Assembly (NCBI GenBank): GCA_037074585.1
Contig: CM073500.1
Coordinates: 50,264,787-50,328,786, forward strand
Source of the DNA: Biancaea sappan
Lineage: Eukaryota; Streptophyta; Magnoliopsida; Fabales; Fabaceae
Direction of reading: 5' to 3'
Length of the DNA: 64,000 bases
This document shows positions 46,842 through 58,261 of this stretch, piece after piece. A program made the position numbers and the translations under genes. Every line of letters begins with the position of its first letter. Within the stretch, counting starts at the first letter, position 1. The notes beneath the pieces were generated by a model. It did not search any database, had not been told where the DNA came from, and worked only from the letters and a program-made list of their open reading frames with translations.

Positions 46842-48564
46842 AATAATAATATAAGTTTACTAAGATTAAACATGAAAATGTTCATTAATTTATTATAATA
46901 TATATTTAATTATTATCGGTTCGATCACGGTCAGACTAATAAACCGTGAACTAATATCTCTACTAATTTAATGACCGATCTAATTTTTAAAGCATTACTG
47001 ACGGGCGATAGATTTAATGTTGGCTGGTCGCAAATCTCATAAATGATATTAGTTCAATTCCTAGAAATACTAATTAAACAATACTACTTGGCTGAATTTC
47101 TTCATTTTCCTACTGTTACATAAAAATCTGGTGGGGTCATTGAGTATATATAATCAAATATCAGTAAAAGATTAATCTTTGATGTTCATCCAGCATTGGA
47201 GTTCCAATGAAAGCATAAATAAGACATAGTGCCTATGACTTACCAGCCAAGTTGAAAATCTTGAGCTCTCTGAGCTGCTTCAATGTCTTCTTTGGTGTTT
47301 TTTTCTGGTTCATACCAAATGACATCAAAAGCTATCCCAAGTGATCCCTTCTGTATTTTCTGTGAAATAACACATATATCATTGTGAAAACTCGAGCATA
47401 TAAATCCACATAATCACATGCTTTAAAAGGATAATAATATTTCATAGAAGCTACACCTTACCCTAACGGCTCAAAACAAACTATTTTCAATAATTTTAAC
47501 TTGAATTTGCACTAAGCTTAGCCTAGTTCATACTTCCAATTCTTACAATCAAGTTGTTAACCCTAGATAAAAACCCTTTTTAGGTTCTTAATTAAAAGAC
47601 AATGTCATTGGCATCGACGTACACAAGTATGATTTTTTTTTTTTCAATTACATAAAATATTTGATCCTTGAAAGATTGTATAATATTAATAATCTTACCT
47701 TGTACTTTTTCCTATAAATATCTACCACTACTGCATGAGAGCGAAGGACATTGTGAGCAATGATATAAGGTTCGGTTGCAGAGTTCCCGGCTGGGCAAAA
47801 TAGGTGAAGAAGAATGGAGCACTGGCCGGGAGCCTGGAGGCCAACATCATAACCTTGTGTGGCAATAGTATGGGGCTCATTGAATGTGATCCAATGCTTC
47901 ACTCTGTCTCCAAATTTCTGAAAGCATGTCTCAGCATAAGTTGCAAAGTCCTCTCTGCAACATACAAATGCGTATTTTAGTATGTGCGAAGATCTTCTGC
48001 TTGTCTTATAAAGACAAACACCCTGTTTGTTCTCTCACAGACATTGGATCTGTGATTTAACAGCTGTCAAATGATGGTTGTGAAGCTGACTACTTTTTCT
48101 TCTTTTTTTTTTTTAAAAAAAACTACTCACCTATTTGGTGGTTGTTGAATCACAGATTCAAAGACTGTGAGAGGATAAACAAAGTACTTATTTTTAGAAG
48201 ATAAACAAAAGATTTGTATTGATGAAAGCGTAAGATGATTTAGAATGATAAAACTTTTCATTGTATACATGATTTCAGGGTTGAGCCATCCCTTGTACTT
48301 GTCTTCCAAGGCTTGGGGTAGATCCCAGTGGTAAAGGGTCACATAGGGTTCAATTCCTGCAAATGCAATGGATCATGCTATCAGAATAATTACAATAATC
48401 TTATTTATGATGAATTTGTGATTTCAGCATGATCAAATTTGTTATATAACTTGTAATATTAAAGTAGAATTAAAGTCTTCTATCAGATAGAATAAAATAT
48501 TTGTAAAGGTATTAAATTAATATCCTTTTTATCAAGTTTAAATTAAATTAATATAGTATATTAA

Positions 48565-48620
<56 letters not shown>

Positions 48621-51600
48621 CTTGGACTTAGATGTGGGGCTTCGAAATGATTTATATAATAGCTTACTTGAAATACTGTGTGAATATTATTTTGAATTAT
48701 TTTAATAATTCAAAATAATATATTAGTTAAATTTTAAATTTATTTTAAAATTCAAATAGGCATGTTGATTAAATTTACATAAATACATCTGTTAAAAATT
48801 AAACAAACATATTTATTGAAAATTATAGAGACATAGTGTTTCAATCCTTTATATATATCATATTAAAATTTTACAGTTAATAACTTGAATAAAAAAAATG
48901 CATACAAAGATTCTAAAAAAACTTTATTGTATCTTGAAAGATTTAGTCTATAATTATCTAATAAACAAATATAAACTCTCTAAATATAATGTTTATCACG
49001 TCTCAAAATTATTACTATTATTATTTTATTTCTCACAAAGTCTTGGCCCAACTCAAATTTGATTCAAACTTTAGAAGAGAAAAAATAAAATAACAGCCAA
49101 TTCAATTTCATTGGGTTTTCTAAATCAACCGAATATATATATACACATATATATATATACACACACGTACACACCTCTATATAAGGGTAGAGTGGTTTTT
49201 TTTTTTTTAGAGCATTCCAAAAGTGAAATGTATTACACCAATACTTCAAAAAGGGAAATTAATTTCACCATGACCGTTGAAAAAGTTTATTTTTAGACAA
49301 AGTTCAAATGTACTTTGAACCAAATATAATATTGGAAAGAAATGATAGTAATTTTAATGAGATGGTAAGGATGATGAGAGTTACCTTTGGCCAATAAAGC
49401 ATTAATGAGTTTATTGTAATGATCAATTCCTGCCTGATTTATTTCCCTAGATCCATCTACATACATGTATGGTAACCATAAATAAACATGAAATATTATA
49501 ATAGTTGATCACTTGAAATTCTTGTGCTGCAATACATATTCAATTACACAACGGAAGAAAAGTTAAAAAAAAAAAAGTTAAAACATATCATTAGTATTAA
49601 ACATTGAATTTAATCATTGTAGTTTTCAAAATTATTAACGATAGTCATTGATTTTAGTCATCTATTATATGTATACATGCATGTGGCATTAACTATAACT
49701 CTTCATTCAACATTTAAGTCTAAATCAAATGTTATATCAGTCTTACTCACCTGTCATGTTATGCCTAATCATCATTTTTCAAAAAAAAATCTTGTTATTA
49801 TATAGACAGTCCAAGTGAGATCTCTTATATATAACGGTTGATTAACACTAGAGACTATCTTTAATAACTTTAGAAATTATAGGTGCCAAATTTAAAATTT
49901 TAAAATTATAAGGACTAAATTTAATATTAGGTGAAATTATAGAAATCAAAGATATATTTAAAAAAAAAAATAAAAGCAATTGGACATAAGCGTCTTATCT
50001 TTAATTTAGCAATACATAAATGCATGTAAAATAATGTTGAATGACTGGGTATATGGAAAATGAAGATATATAGAAATAAAAAGAAAAATGAATAATAAGC
50101 TAAGCTTACTGGGAAAAATTCGAGACCAAGAAATAGAAAACCTATAGGCATCCATCCCCATGTCCTTCATCAATTGTATATCTTCCTGCTTCCCAAAAAA
50201 ACCAAGCCTTAATTATAATAATCATATTTATGAAATGTAAATGTAAGATACACAACTTCTATAACATTGGTTATTTTCATCGTCACCGAAGCTGTGTTTG
50301 GTGTGACAAATTTATAGTTTTTAAATTAGTTTATAATTTATTTAATTAATTTATAAGTTTATTAAAAATATTTATTAAATGAGCTTATTTTAATAGTTTA
50401 TAATTTATTTAAATAAATTATTTTGAATAACTTATATTTTTTATATTTTTTTCTCTTTTTATCTTTATTATTTTATAAAAATACTCATTATATCCTTATT
50501 TTATATTCATTATATCTTTATACATAAATATATATATAATATAATAAAATATGTAAATATATTTTATTATATATAATAAATATAATAAAATATATAAATA
50601 TATTATATATGTAAAAATATATTATTCATATATAAAATATATAGATATACATTTTTAATGAATTATATATATATATATAATAAATTAAATTAATTAAATT
50701 AAAAACAAAAATGATATATTTATTTATATTATTTTGAAATTAAAAAATATGTCATTTTACGCTTTTCAACTATTTAAACAACTACTTTTACCGAACATGT
50801 TTAGTTTAATAAGTTAGCTTATAAGTTATAAGTCAATTGTTAGCTTTTAGCTTATAAGTTAATTTTGTCGTACAGAGGCTAAAACTTATAATACACAAAA
50901 TTACGACTTCAGATTGCTTGCTTGGCGCACAATGATTATTAGATTTGGGTAATCAATGGTCATCATGGGAAAAGAGAGTGAGCCATTAGATCGTGCGAAG
51001 AAAGAGCGGGTGGCGTGAGTGCGTGATGACAGTTGATCACTCGAATCCAACGATCATCGCGCCTTCACACCGCCTGCTTTCACTTTGCGTGATCCAGCGA
51101 CCCCTATTTGTCTGCTCTCTATTCACTCAATCAAGGGTGAATCTATAAATTTTGGTTAGCAATGACAAGAAATAGTGTATAAATATTTTTATTAAAAAAT
51201 ATTATAAATATGCATAAACGATAAAAAAATAATATAAAATATATAAGATAAAAATTTATTGAGAGGGATACTTTTTATAAGATGAGTAATCATAATTTAA
51301 AATGTGGAGGCAAAAAAACTATTACATATATTAATTAAAAAAATTTCTTTATAAGAGCAACTTGAAGGTAGATCCGTCTTTGCACATAATAACTGCTGAT
51401 CATTCGAATTCGATACCTATTATGTACCAGCAAATCTCTAGAATTAGTGAATTACAATGAACTAATTGTGGTGGGCTTGACTTACTTCGTATCGATGATA
51501 TTGATCCACTGCAACATCGGCATTGCTCAAATCTATTATCTTTGCTGAAACAACATCATACTTGTAAATAGTTTTAACTTTTAAAATTATATCCATTAAT

Positions 51601-53544
51601 TTTCACATCATACTTGTAAGGAAGATTGATTTATTTAATCCGATCCCAATATATATATATATATATATAGCATCTTACCAAAAGTATGTGAAAATGTGTC
51701 CCACACAGAGGGTCCTCTTCCATCTTCTTTCACTGCTCCTTCATACTACAAATAACGCCAACAATATTATGCGACTTACATCAGTATTGGAGATATCTTT
51801 ATTATTATTAGGGTTATCAAATGAGCTGCTGATTAGCCCACCAAAATTTAAGTTCTATAAGATTAATGATAAGTAAAAATTGAGTTGGGTCAGATCTTAT
51901 ATAATTTATGATTAAAATTTTTTAGCTCATTTCAACTTATTATAGGTCATGGGTTAGTCCCTTGTGTCTATTTTTCTTATTAAAAAAATATATTTTTAGT
52001 TATTTTAATTACAAAAACTAGATATTCGAACAATCATATTTTAAAAAATTAAATTGAACTTCTAAAAAATATATTAAATCAGAAAATAAGCTATTTTTTA
52101 AAATGTAATTTTAATTATTTTGGATGACAAAAATTAAGTATTGGAACTATAAAATTTTAAAAAATAGAACTAAACTTCCTCAAAATATAAAAAGAAATAA
52201 ATAAAAATCCGACCAACCCATCCAAACCGGATCCGGATCCTCTGCTTGGAATTTTGGCTGCTCAATTTTTAGCAACGGTTTTTACCGTTGCTAAAAACTT
52301 TCAGCAACAGTTTTTTGTTACTAAACTGTTGCTAAAAGTTTTTAGCAACGGTACTGAACAGGCCTCTGCTTGGTTTTTCTCCAAGCAGAGGATCCATGCG
52401 CATCCAAACCCATATAAGCTCCAAGAGTTTCAATAGATCGAATTAAAAGTCATTATTCAAAACAAATTATTAAATTATTGGGTATTGGCTCACCACAGCC
52501 CATTAACTAGGTTACATGAGTTGGCCTCTTGTACCAAACCTATTTTAACCGCTTTAGTTTTGGTGTATGTATTTTGGTCAAGAGCAATAAAGTGAGAAAG
52601 AAAATTAAAAAAAAGGCGTTGAAAGATAAAAACACATTCTTTCCTTAAGGGATTCAACTTGTGGTTGTGTGAGGATGAAGAAATAGAGAATGTACGGAGT
52701 GACAAATTGAATTAATTGAACTAAATAGTAAAATACTTGTGGATTCTCATTTCATACTTCCTTTACAAGAAATGCATGGTACCATCAAATTAAATGCACC
52801 TCAATTTAATATTCATAATCTATGATCAATGCAATTATTAACCGAGTATCAATAAAATACATGCATCGTCCTTTGTGTTATTTTTATTAGTTAAGTTTTT
52901 TTTAACTCTTTTTATCACATTCATGTATAGTTTATAAATCATATATTTTTAATTGTTAATTAACGTATAATATGAAAGACTCTAACTTAGATATATATTT
53001 TTCATATCTTTGTTATTAAGTTTTGCATTAAAAAATATAAAATGTGCAAAAATTCCTTAAAAGAATCAATCTTCTAATGCTAAGTTATAAAAAAGATATA
53101 TTCATATATTTTTAAAGATGATATACTTGTTAGGAAGAATCTTATTATAAAAGTAATATCAGAAATGGACATAAATTTTCTCTATGTATGTATATGCACA
53201 TACGCGCATAATTTTACTCTAGATTGAGTTAGATTTTTATATACAAATAACTTTACTCTAGATTGAGTTAATTTTTTTTTTTTGCAAAAAAACAAACGGA
53301 TAAAAGTTTGACTCAGTTATTTAAAGAGCTCAATTAATCAAATTTGGTTGACAATGATATTAATAATTAAATAAACAGAGATAAGTCAAAAGAGAATAAG
53401 AATAAGAATTTGTGGTTGTTTATTAATTAAATTGGATTGAGTTATTTTGCAAAGTATAAAAAAAATTTTAAAAATCAGATTGATTATTGAACCGATAAAA
53501 ATATTGATTCACTGTTCATTGATTTGATCATAGATGAACTGGTG

Positions 53545-53582
<38 letters not shown>

Positions 53583-54447
53583 TATATAATATAATACATT
53601 AATAAACGTTTTCATACTTAATCTTTATAAACTTATGTCATTATTATTATAGATGTATATAGTAGCTCTTCTATTTTTTCTTTTGTTCTCTTATTTATTT
53701 TTATGACAAAAATAATATTATTGTAAAAAATAATTGAGAAGAAAGAAGAAAATATCATTTGATAGAAAAAAATAAAAAATAAAAAAGATAAAATAAAAAT
53801 AAAAGTGTACTAAATCCCATACGGCATGAGAAATATTTATATTTTGTAAATAGTAATTTTTTTAAAACAAAACGGATCAATTAGTTTATGATTTTATTAG
53901 TTTTTACCAGTTTTTGATTGGTTTTACTAGTTTTCACAAGTTCTCACTAAATTTTTTGACTAACTAATTTTTTGGATCAACTGAAACGTATTAATAACAA
54001 GTTTTTTTATTGAATCAGCCGGTTCAATTTTGTAATTATGGTAAGAAAAGGACGAAAAAGCATCATTGTTTATCCCTTCTCACAAATTTGCAGTGTGTAA
54101 AGCATCAAAACTCAACCCAAAGTAAAGAACAGAAGAAGGCAATTTCTCGTATACATAAACATATATATATAACTAATTCTCATGATAAGAAGGCAAACCC
54201 TGAGAAAGCCACAGAAAATTCAGGAAGTTTTGAAGGAAAAATCTGAAGAGTTCAGAAGGATTGGATGACTAAAATGTAAGAATGAATGAAGGAGTAAAAG
54301 ACGAACCTGGAAAGCCGAAGAGGCAGTCCCGAAAACGAAGTCATTTGGAAAGCTTCTTCTGTTGATCTGGGAATTGCATATTTGAATATTGTGTAATGCC
54401 ACCAACACTATTGCTATTCCCACGCCAAAGCGTTCTCTCCCAAACAT
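43233..54447 (-). CDS. Family 1 beta-glucosidase (BGLU40-like), 13 exons
   Basis: Exons on the minus strand: 54447-54307, 51745-51679, 51544-51486, 50185-50110, 49456-49385, 48356-48269, 47954-47699, 47359-47244, 46266-46043, 45378-45347, 44967-44865, 44219-44111, 43407-43233. All introns are GT-AG and the phases join into one 506-codon frame (505 residues, stop TAA). Residues 1-26 look like a signal peptide (core GVGIAIVLVAL). Glycoside hydrolase 1 landmarks: FPNDFVFGTASSAFQYEG, the acid/base Glu194 in TFNEP, the nucleophile Glu410 in ITENG, and NWEWAAGY near the C-terminus. The exon sizes, including the 256-bp exon 7 and 32-bp exon 10, follow the ancient plant GH1 pattern. The protein should hydrolyse beta-glucosides (monolignol or flavonoid glucosides, or oligosaccharides) in a secretory compartment; the substrate cannot be read from sequence. 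Closest in my recollection to Arabidopsis BGLU40. No disruption seen. Confidence 0.95.
43460..43746. mobile_element. MITE of the GTAAAAGTATTTTT family with 9-bp target duplication (intron 12)
   Basis: A 287-bp near-perfect palindrome from GGTAAAAGTATTTTTTAC to GTAAAAAATACTTTTGCC. It is flanked by ACAAATTAA (43451-43459) and ACAAGTTAA (43747-43755), a 9-bp duplication with one mismatch. Nine-base duplications are typical of Mutator-type elements. It is the best-preserved copy of the family in the window. Confidence 0.8.
44288..44540. mobile_element. MITE-like element with GTGTGTTTGG ends, copy 1 (intron 11)
   Basis: Left end GTGTGTTTGGAAAACAATTG and right end AAAATCAGACACAC are imperfect inverted matches. 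Internal words (AACCATGATTT, AATACAGTC) recur in the copy in intron 9. Confidence 0.55.
45498..46023. mobile_element. MITE-like element with GTGTGTTTGG ends, copy 2, interrupted (intron 9)
   Basis: Left end GTGTGTTTGTAAAACACTTAG and right end CCGAAAACCAAACACACATT. A GGTTCAA-rich repeat (about 45586-45845) is inserted in its middle. It fills most of intron 9 and stops about 20 bp from the 5' splice site of exon 9 (46043). Confidence 0.6.
45586..45845. repeat. GGTTCAA-rich interspersed repeat, copy 4 (nested)
   Basis: From AAGGTTTTGAAAATCAAATCG to GAACTGGTTGAATGGTCTAG, with an A/T-only centre. It separates the two halves of the MITE-like element that surrounds it. Confidence 0.55.
46435..46995. 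repeat. GGTTCAA-rich interspersed repeat, copy 5, with triplet microsatellite (intron 8)
   Basis: Left end GACTGGTCAGTTTGATTGG and CCGGTTCAACCAG; right end TATCGGTTCGATCACGGTC and GACCGATC. The centre holds a compound microsatellite at 46760-46851: AAT units, then AAC units, then AAT units again. Confidence 0.6.
48567..48618. repeat. (TA)n microsatellite in intron 5
   Basis: About 26 TA units in the intron between exons 5 and 6 of the beta-glucosidase gene. Likely length-polymorphic. Confidence 0.95.
50286..50890. mobile_element. Possible hAT-like MITE in intron 3
   Basis: Left end GTGTTTGGTGTGACAAATTT and right end AATTTTGTCGTACAGAGGC are imperfect inverted matches. Many inverted TTATAA and TATAAGTTA words lie inside. 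Nonautonomous. Confidence 0.45.
50920..51130. other. GC-rich island inside intron 3, unidentified
   Basis: About 200 bp of much higher GC than the rest of the intron, with repeated GATC-containing words (TTAGATCGTGCG, GTTGATCACTCG, CAACGATCATCGCG). No frame or known element recognised; it could be an inserted fragment or a conserved intronic element. Confidence 0.35.
52235..52395. mobile_element. 161-bp palindromic MITE in intron 1
   Basis: Termini GGATCCTCTGCTTGG and CCAAGCAGAGGATCC are perfect 15-bp inverted repeats. The interior alternates TTTTTAGCAACGGT and ACCGTTGCTAAAAA words, giving nested stems. The element lies in intron 1 of the beta-glucosidase gene. Confidence 0.75.
53470..54040. 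repeat. GGTTCAA-rich interspersed repeat, copy 6 (intron 1)
   Basis: Left end AAATCAGATTGATTATTGAAC and GATGAACTGGTG, a (TA)n centre, and right end GAATCAGCCGGTTCAATTT. Same family as the copies at 15530-46995. Confidence 0.5.
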
Positions 54448-54514
54448 CGTCTTTATGTCTTATAACACACACCGATGGATGATGCTTCTGTTGTGTAATA
54501 GGGATTTTTCATAC

Positions 54515-54519
54515 TCTAC

Positions 54520-54559
<40 letters not shown>

Positions 54560-54623
54560 GGGATATCAAAGAACAACGTGGAGAGAGAGAGAGAGAGAGA
54601 GGGGATATCAAAGAACAACGTGG
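54515..54623 (-). promoter_or_regulatory. Core promoter region of the beta-glucosidase gene with (TA)n and duplicated (GA)n block
   Basis: A (TA)n tract (about 54518-54537) lies about 70-90 bp upstream of the start codon and probably supplies the TATA box. Immediately upstream are two tandem copies of a ~42-bp block, each a (GA)n run followed by GGGGATATCAAAGAACAACG (about 54539-54623). Seen directly; the promoter role is inferred from position. Confidence 0.55.
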
Positions 54624-54647
54624 CGCTTTAGCTTATAATTAATAAAT

Positions 54648-55085
54648 AAAAGTATTTTTACGTTTGTAACATTTATACTAAATTTTAATTTTATTTTTAA
54701 TATTTTTTTACGTTAATTATATTTTACATGTTTTATTTTTATTTTAAATTTATCTTTTTATTAACACGATCTATTCTACTGACAGAAAGTACTAATTAGG
54801 TGGTTAGTAAATAGGGTAGATTTGAAACAAAAATAAAATATATAAGACTCGAACCTACTATTTTTACATTTCTAAACTTTTTTGTATCAGTTATGTCCCA
54901 CATATTTCATTTTTGTTTCAAATCTACTCATTTTTACTAATCATTTAATTAGCATTTTTTGTCAGTAGAATAGACAGCGTTAGAGAAAATGTTATATTTG
55001 AAACAAAAAAATGAATTGTGTAAGGTATAATTGACTCAAAAAAAAAATATTAATGATGAAATTGAAATTTGATGTAAACATTATT
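54648..55085. mobile_element. Compound MITE of the GTAAAAGTATTTTT family
   Basis: From AAAAGTATTTTTACGTTTG to GATGAAATTGAAATTTGATG. One and a half palindromic units: the arm GTTTCAAATCTACTC and its inverse GTAGATTTGAAACAAAAAT both occur, and TCAGTTATGTCCCACAT recurs in the middle. Confidence 0.65.
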
Positions 55086-55544
55086 CATATGCATTTAGTG
55101 ATGTTTTCAAGAGCTTTTGTAAGTTACTCCATTTGACAATATCTTTATATAAAATATATAAAAACTAATATGAAACATTTGAAACATAAATAACTAAAAT
55201 ATACTATTTTGATAAATATATTCTTTATAGAAGAGAGACTAGACATTAGATGATGTTGGTGGGGTAAGGGGAATGGATGTTCACATGGCCATCCCTAGGG
55301 AATAAAAGTTAGAAATAATGTTTTGGATTTACTTTTCCTCTTTCCCTTTTGTTTCCATTGTTTGCTTTTTCTCTAATCCTAATCCTACTCCTTTGCCTTT
55401 TCTCTATTTTTAGTAATTATTTTGGTGCTCTCTTCAATCCACTTCCTTCAATTTGAATCAATTTCCCCCATTTTGTTTTCTTTTGCTTTAAACTTTTCTA
55501 TTTTGTAGTATATTCCTTAACTCAATTGACTGAAAATAATAATA

Positions 55545-55985
55545 AAATAAAGTCATTTTTATGTTTTTAACGTTTGCATTTGTGTTAGTTATGTTTTATA
55601 TATTTTATTTTTGTTTTAAATATATTATTTTTACTAACGTCATCTATTACATTAACAGAAAATGTTGACTAAATGATAAGTAAAAATGATAAATTTGAAA
55701 CAAAAATAAAACACGTAGGACATAATAGACGCAAAAACAAATGTTAGAGGCATAAAAAGGTTAGATTTGAATCCTACATGTTTTATCATTATTTAAAATC
55801 TACTATTTTCACTAACTACTCAGTTAGCATTTTGTTAGTGGAATAGACGATGATATTAAAAATGATATATTTGAAACAAAAATGAAATATATAGAATATA
55901 ACTAAAGCAAAAAAAAATTAGAAACGAAATTGAAACTTGATATAAATATTAAAGACATAAAAAATATTTTTACCTAATAAAAAAA
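55545..55985. mobile_element. Compound MITE of the GTAAAAGTATTTTT family
   Basis: Left arm starts AGTCATTTTTATGTTTTTAAC and the right end is CATAAAAAATATTTTTACC. As at 54648 it contains one and a half units, with AACACGTAGGACATAATAGAC and ATGAAATATATAGAATATAAC as the two inverted arms. Confidence 0.65.
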
Positions 55986-58261
55986 TAATTCCTTCTATAA
56001 AAGACATGTTCATCTGAATGATAAGCTATAAGTAGCTTTTACTAATCCCCCTCCTAAACTTTATAGAAATGAAGTTTTTTTTAAAACTTTAGAAAGCTTA
56101 AGGATAAAAGTAGATCTTACTTCGGGATATAAAAATATAAAATCTTTTATCTAATATAACAATTAACTGAATTATTGAGTGAATGTGAAATATATATTAT
56201 AAAAGTTGACAAAATTAGGCATCAATTAAGTTAACTCGCGTCCAATCCATGGTTGTCTTTAATTTGAACTCATCTTTGATGTGATGATGAGGGTTTGAAA
56301 ATAAAAACTATGACACCCTTTTTACTTCCAATGCGATCATAGGCTGCCACGTATGATATCTTAGAATAATAGAAAGATGAAAGAACAATTCAGAAAGAAC
56401 TAAAAGTAAAAGGGACACTAATTCTTATTTCAAAGATAGGTAATACGTGGCAAAGAATATAACCCAAAGGCATAGAGTTTGCGAGAAGCCAGAGGGCGAT
56501 AATTAAGGTGCATATATAACCAGTCAAAGCTTATATGGAATGCTCAGCTGAGTCATTTTCCACTTATTGGGTGGGTTATGTTAGGGCGATAATTGGATTC
56601 AATTGATGATATACGTGTCTATGTAATTCCCTCTTTGTTACGTCGCGGCACCCCAAGGAAGAACCTCCTCCCTTATGTTTTGGAATGATTGGACTAATCT
56701 ATTATAATTGTTTACGTCATATCAAATTCATTATAATCAATTACAAGAAAGTCAATCAATTATATGGTTGATTACATGCTCAATTGTAATTAAATATTTT
56801 AATTTCAATTGAAATTTTGGTTTGTATTTGCCCATGTAATCATGAGTGCGATTGAAAATCAAAATTACTATTTGGAAGCGGGAGAGTCACGTAATTTCAA
56901 TTTTTTAATCGTGAGTGAGAGAACATTGGAATTTGAGATTGAATTTGTTTATCTCAATTTTATATATTTGTCTAAGTATTTTTTTTTTTGATAATGGTCA
57001 AAAAGGTCTAAACCATATTATATTAAAAAAAATTAATAGACTACATTGATTAGATACAACAGAGTTTACCAACCAAATGAGGCAAACCAATCTATCTTTC
57101 CTCAAATTATATTGACAGGTGTTTGCTTATTTTGACTAATAATGAGTTTCATTTTCTCATAATCGTTGATAGCTCTGAAGTTTTTTCAAATGATTGAAAA
57201 CCAAACAAAAGCATCTCGAAAAATAAAAAATATAACAAAAAACTTAGAAAGATATTAGATTTGAAAACAAAAAAAATTACAAAGAAAAAAACTATATCTG
57301 AAAACAAAAACTCTTACCAGAAAAAAGACGAAAACTTCTTCAAAGAGAAGATGAAATCTTCCACAGATGGGAGACTAAGAAAAGAGCTAGGAAGAAGGTG
57401 GAAAGGAAGTAGGGGTTGCTTCGGAGAATAAGTAGTTGGAGATGAAGCAGATAGAAGAAAGAGGGAGGAGCTTATCTAATTAACGAAATAATTTTAATAA
57501 TAAGTGTATTGATCAAAATTTTAATTTTTCTTATAAGTTGTAATAACTTTTATAAAGAACTCTAAATTTTAAATTTAAAATTGTATGTATTTTGGGTGAA
57601 TTAAAATGTTTTTCATCAGTTACATTTAAGGTTTCATCAACCCATATGTGTTTTAAGGTTTAAGATTCATGAAAATAAGTTTTCGTGTGATTTAGATCAT
57701 TTGTAAAAGAATTTAAAAAAATTGAGACTTTAAATTATACCATGCGGGTATTTCATAAATCCTAATCCTTTTAAATTGTGTTTTTTGTTATAATTAAGTT
57801 GATTGAAATTTGGTTGCCAAAGTAACTAATTTAGGTAAAATTAATTTAATTTTAACAAGAAATCATGTTAACTACCTATGCATATTAAATATCTTAAAAG
57901 AGTTTAATTGGTTAGGTTACGGATAGTTGTAAATATGAGACAAATTTGGAAAACTTGCGTTATGATATGTCGGCTCAAAGGAAGGTGTATATTAAGTTTG
58001 TTTGTTTTGTCTACATTTGCAAACTATATGTGAGAAGAGTGTTATTAAGAAGACATTTGTTCTATCCAGAGACTAATAAATATTGTTGTACTAGGCATCT
58101 ATGTATATGAATGAAACCTTTTAATGTACATATGAGTATGTGTGTTATTAAATACATATATGTGTTGTTATGAGCATATTTATTTTGTTGTTTTATTTTG
58201 TATTTGCTAATATTTTTGCAGACTTAGCATTTATTTCTGGTACCAAATTAACTGCATGGCT
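55986..58261. other. Intergenic spacer
   Basis: No gene recognised. The stretch 56210-56700 is of higher complexity and includes ACGTG words (56350, 56447, 56612), as in plant promoters. The 57290-57480 stretch is purine-rich. Neither has a supported transcript. Confidence 0.45.

Noticed and set aside
46703..46885. Poly-Leu membrane peptide
   Set aside because: Translation of a TAA/CAA triplet microsatellite in an intron.
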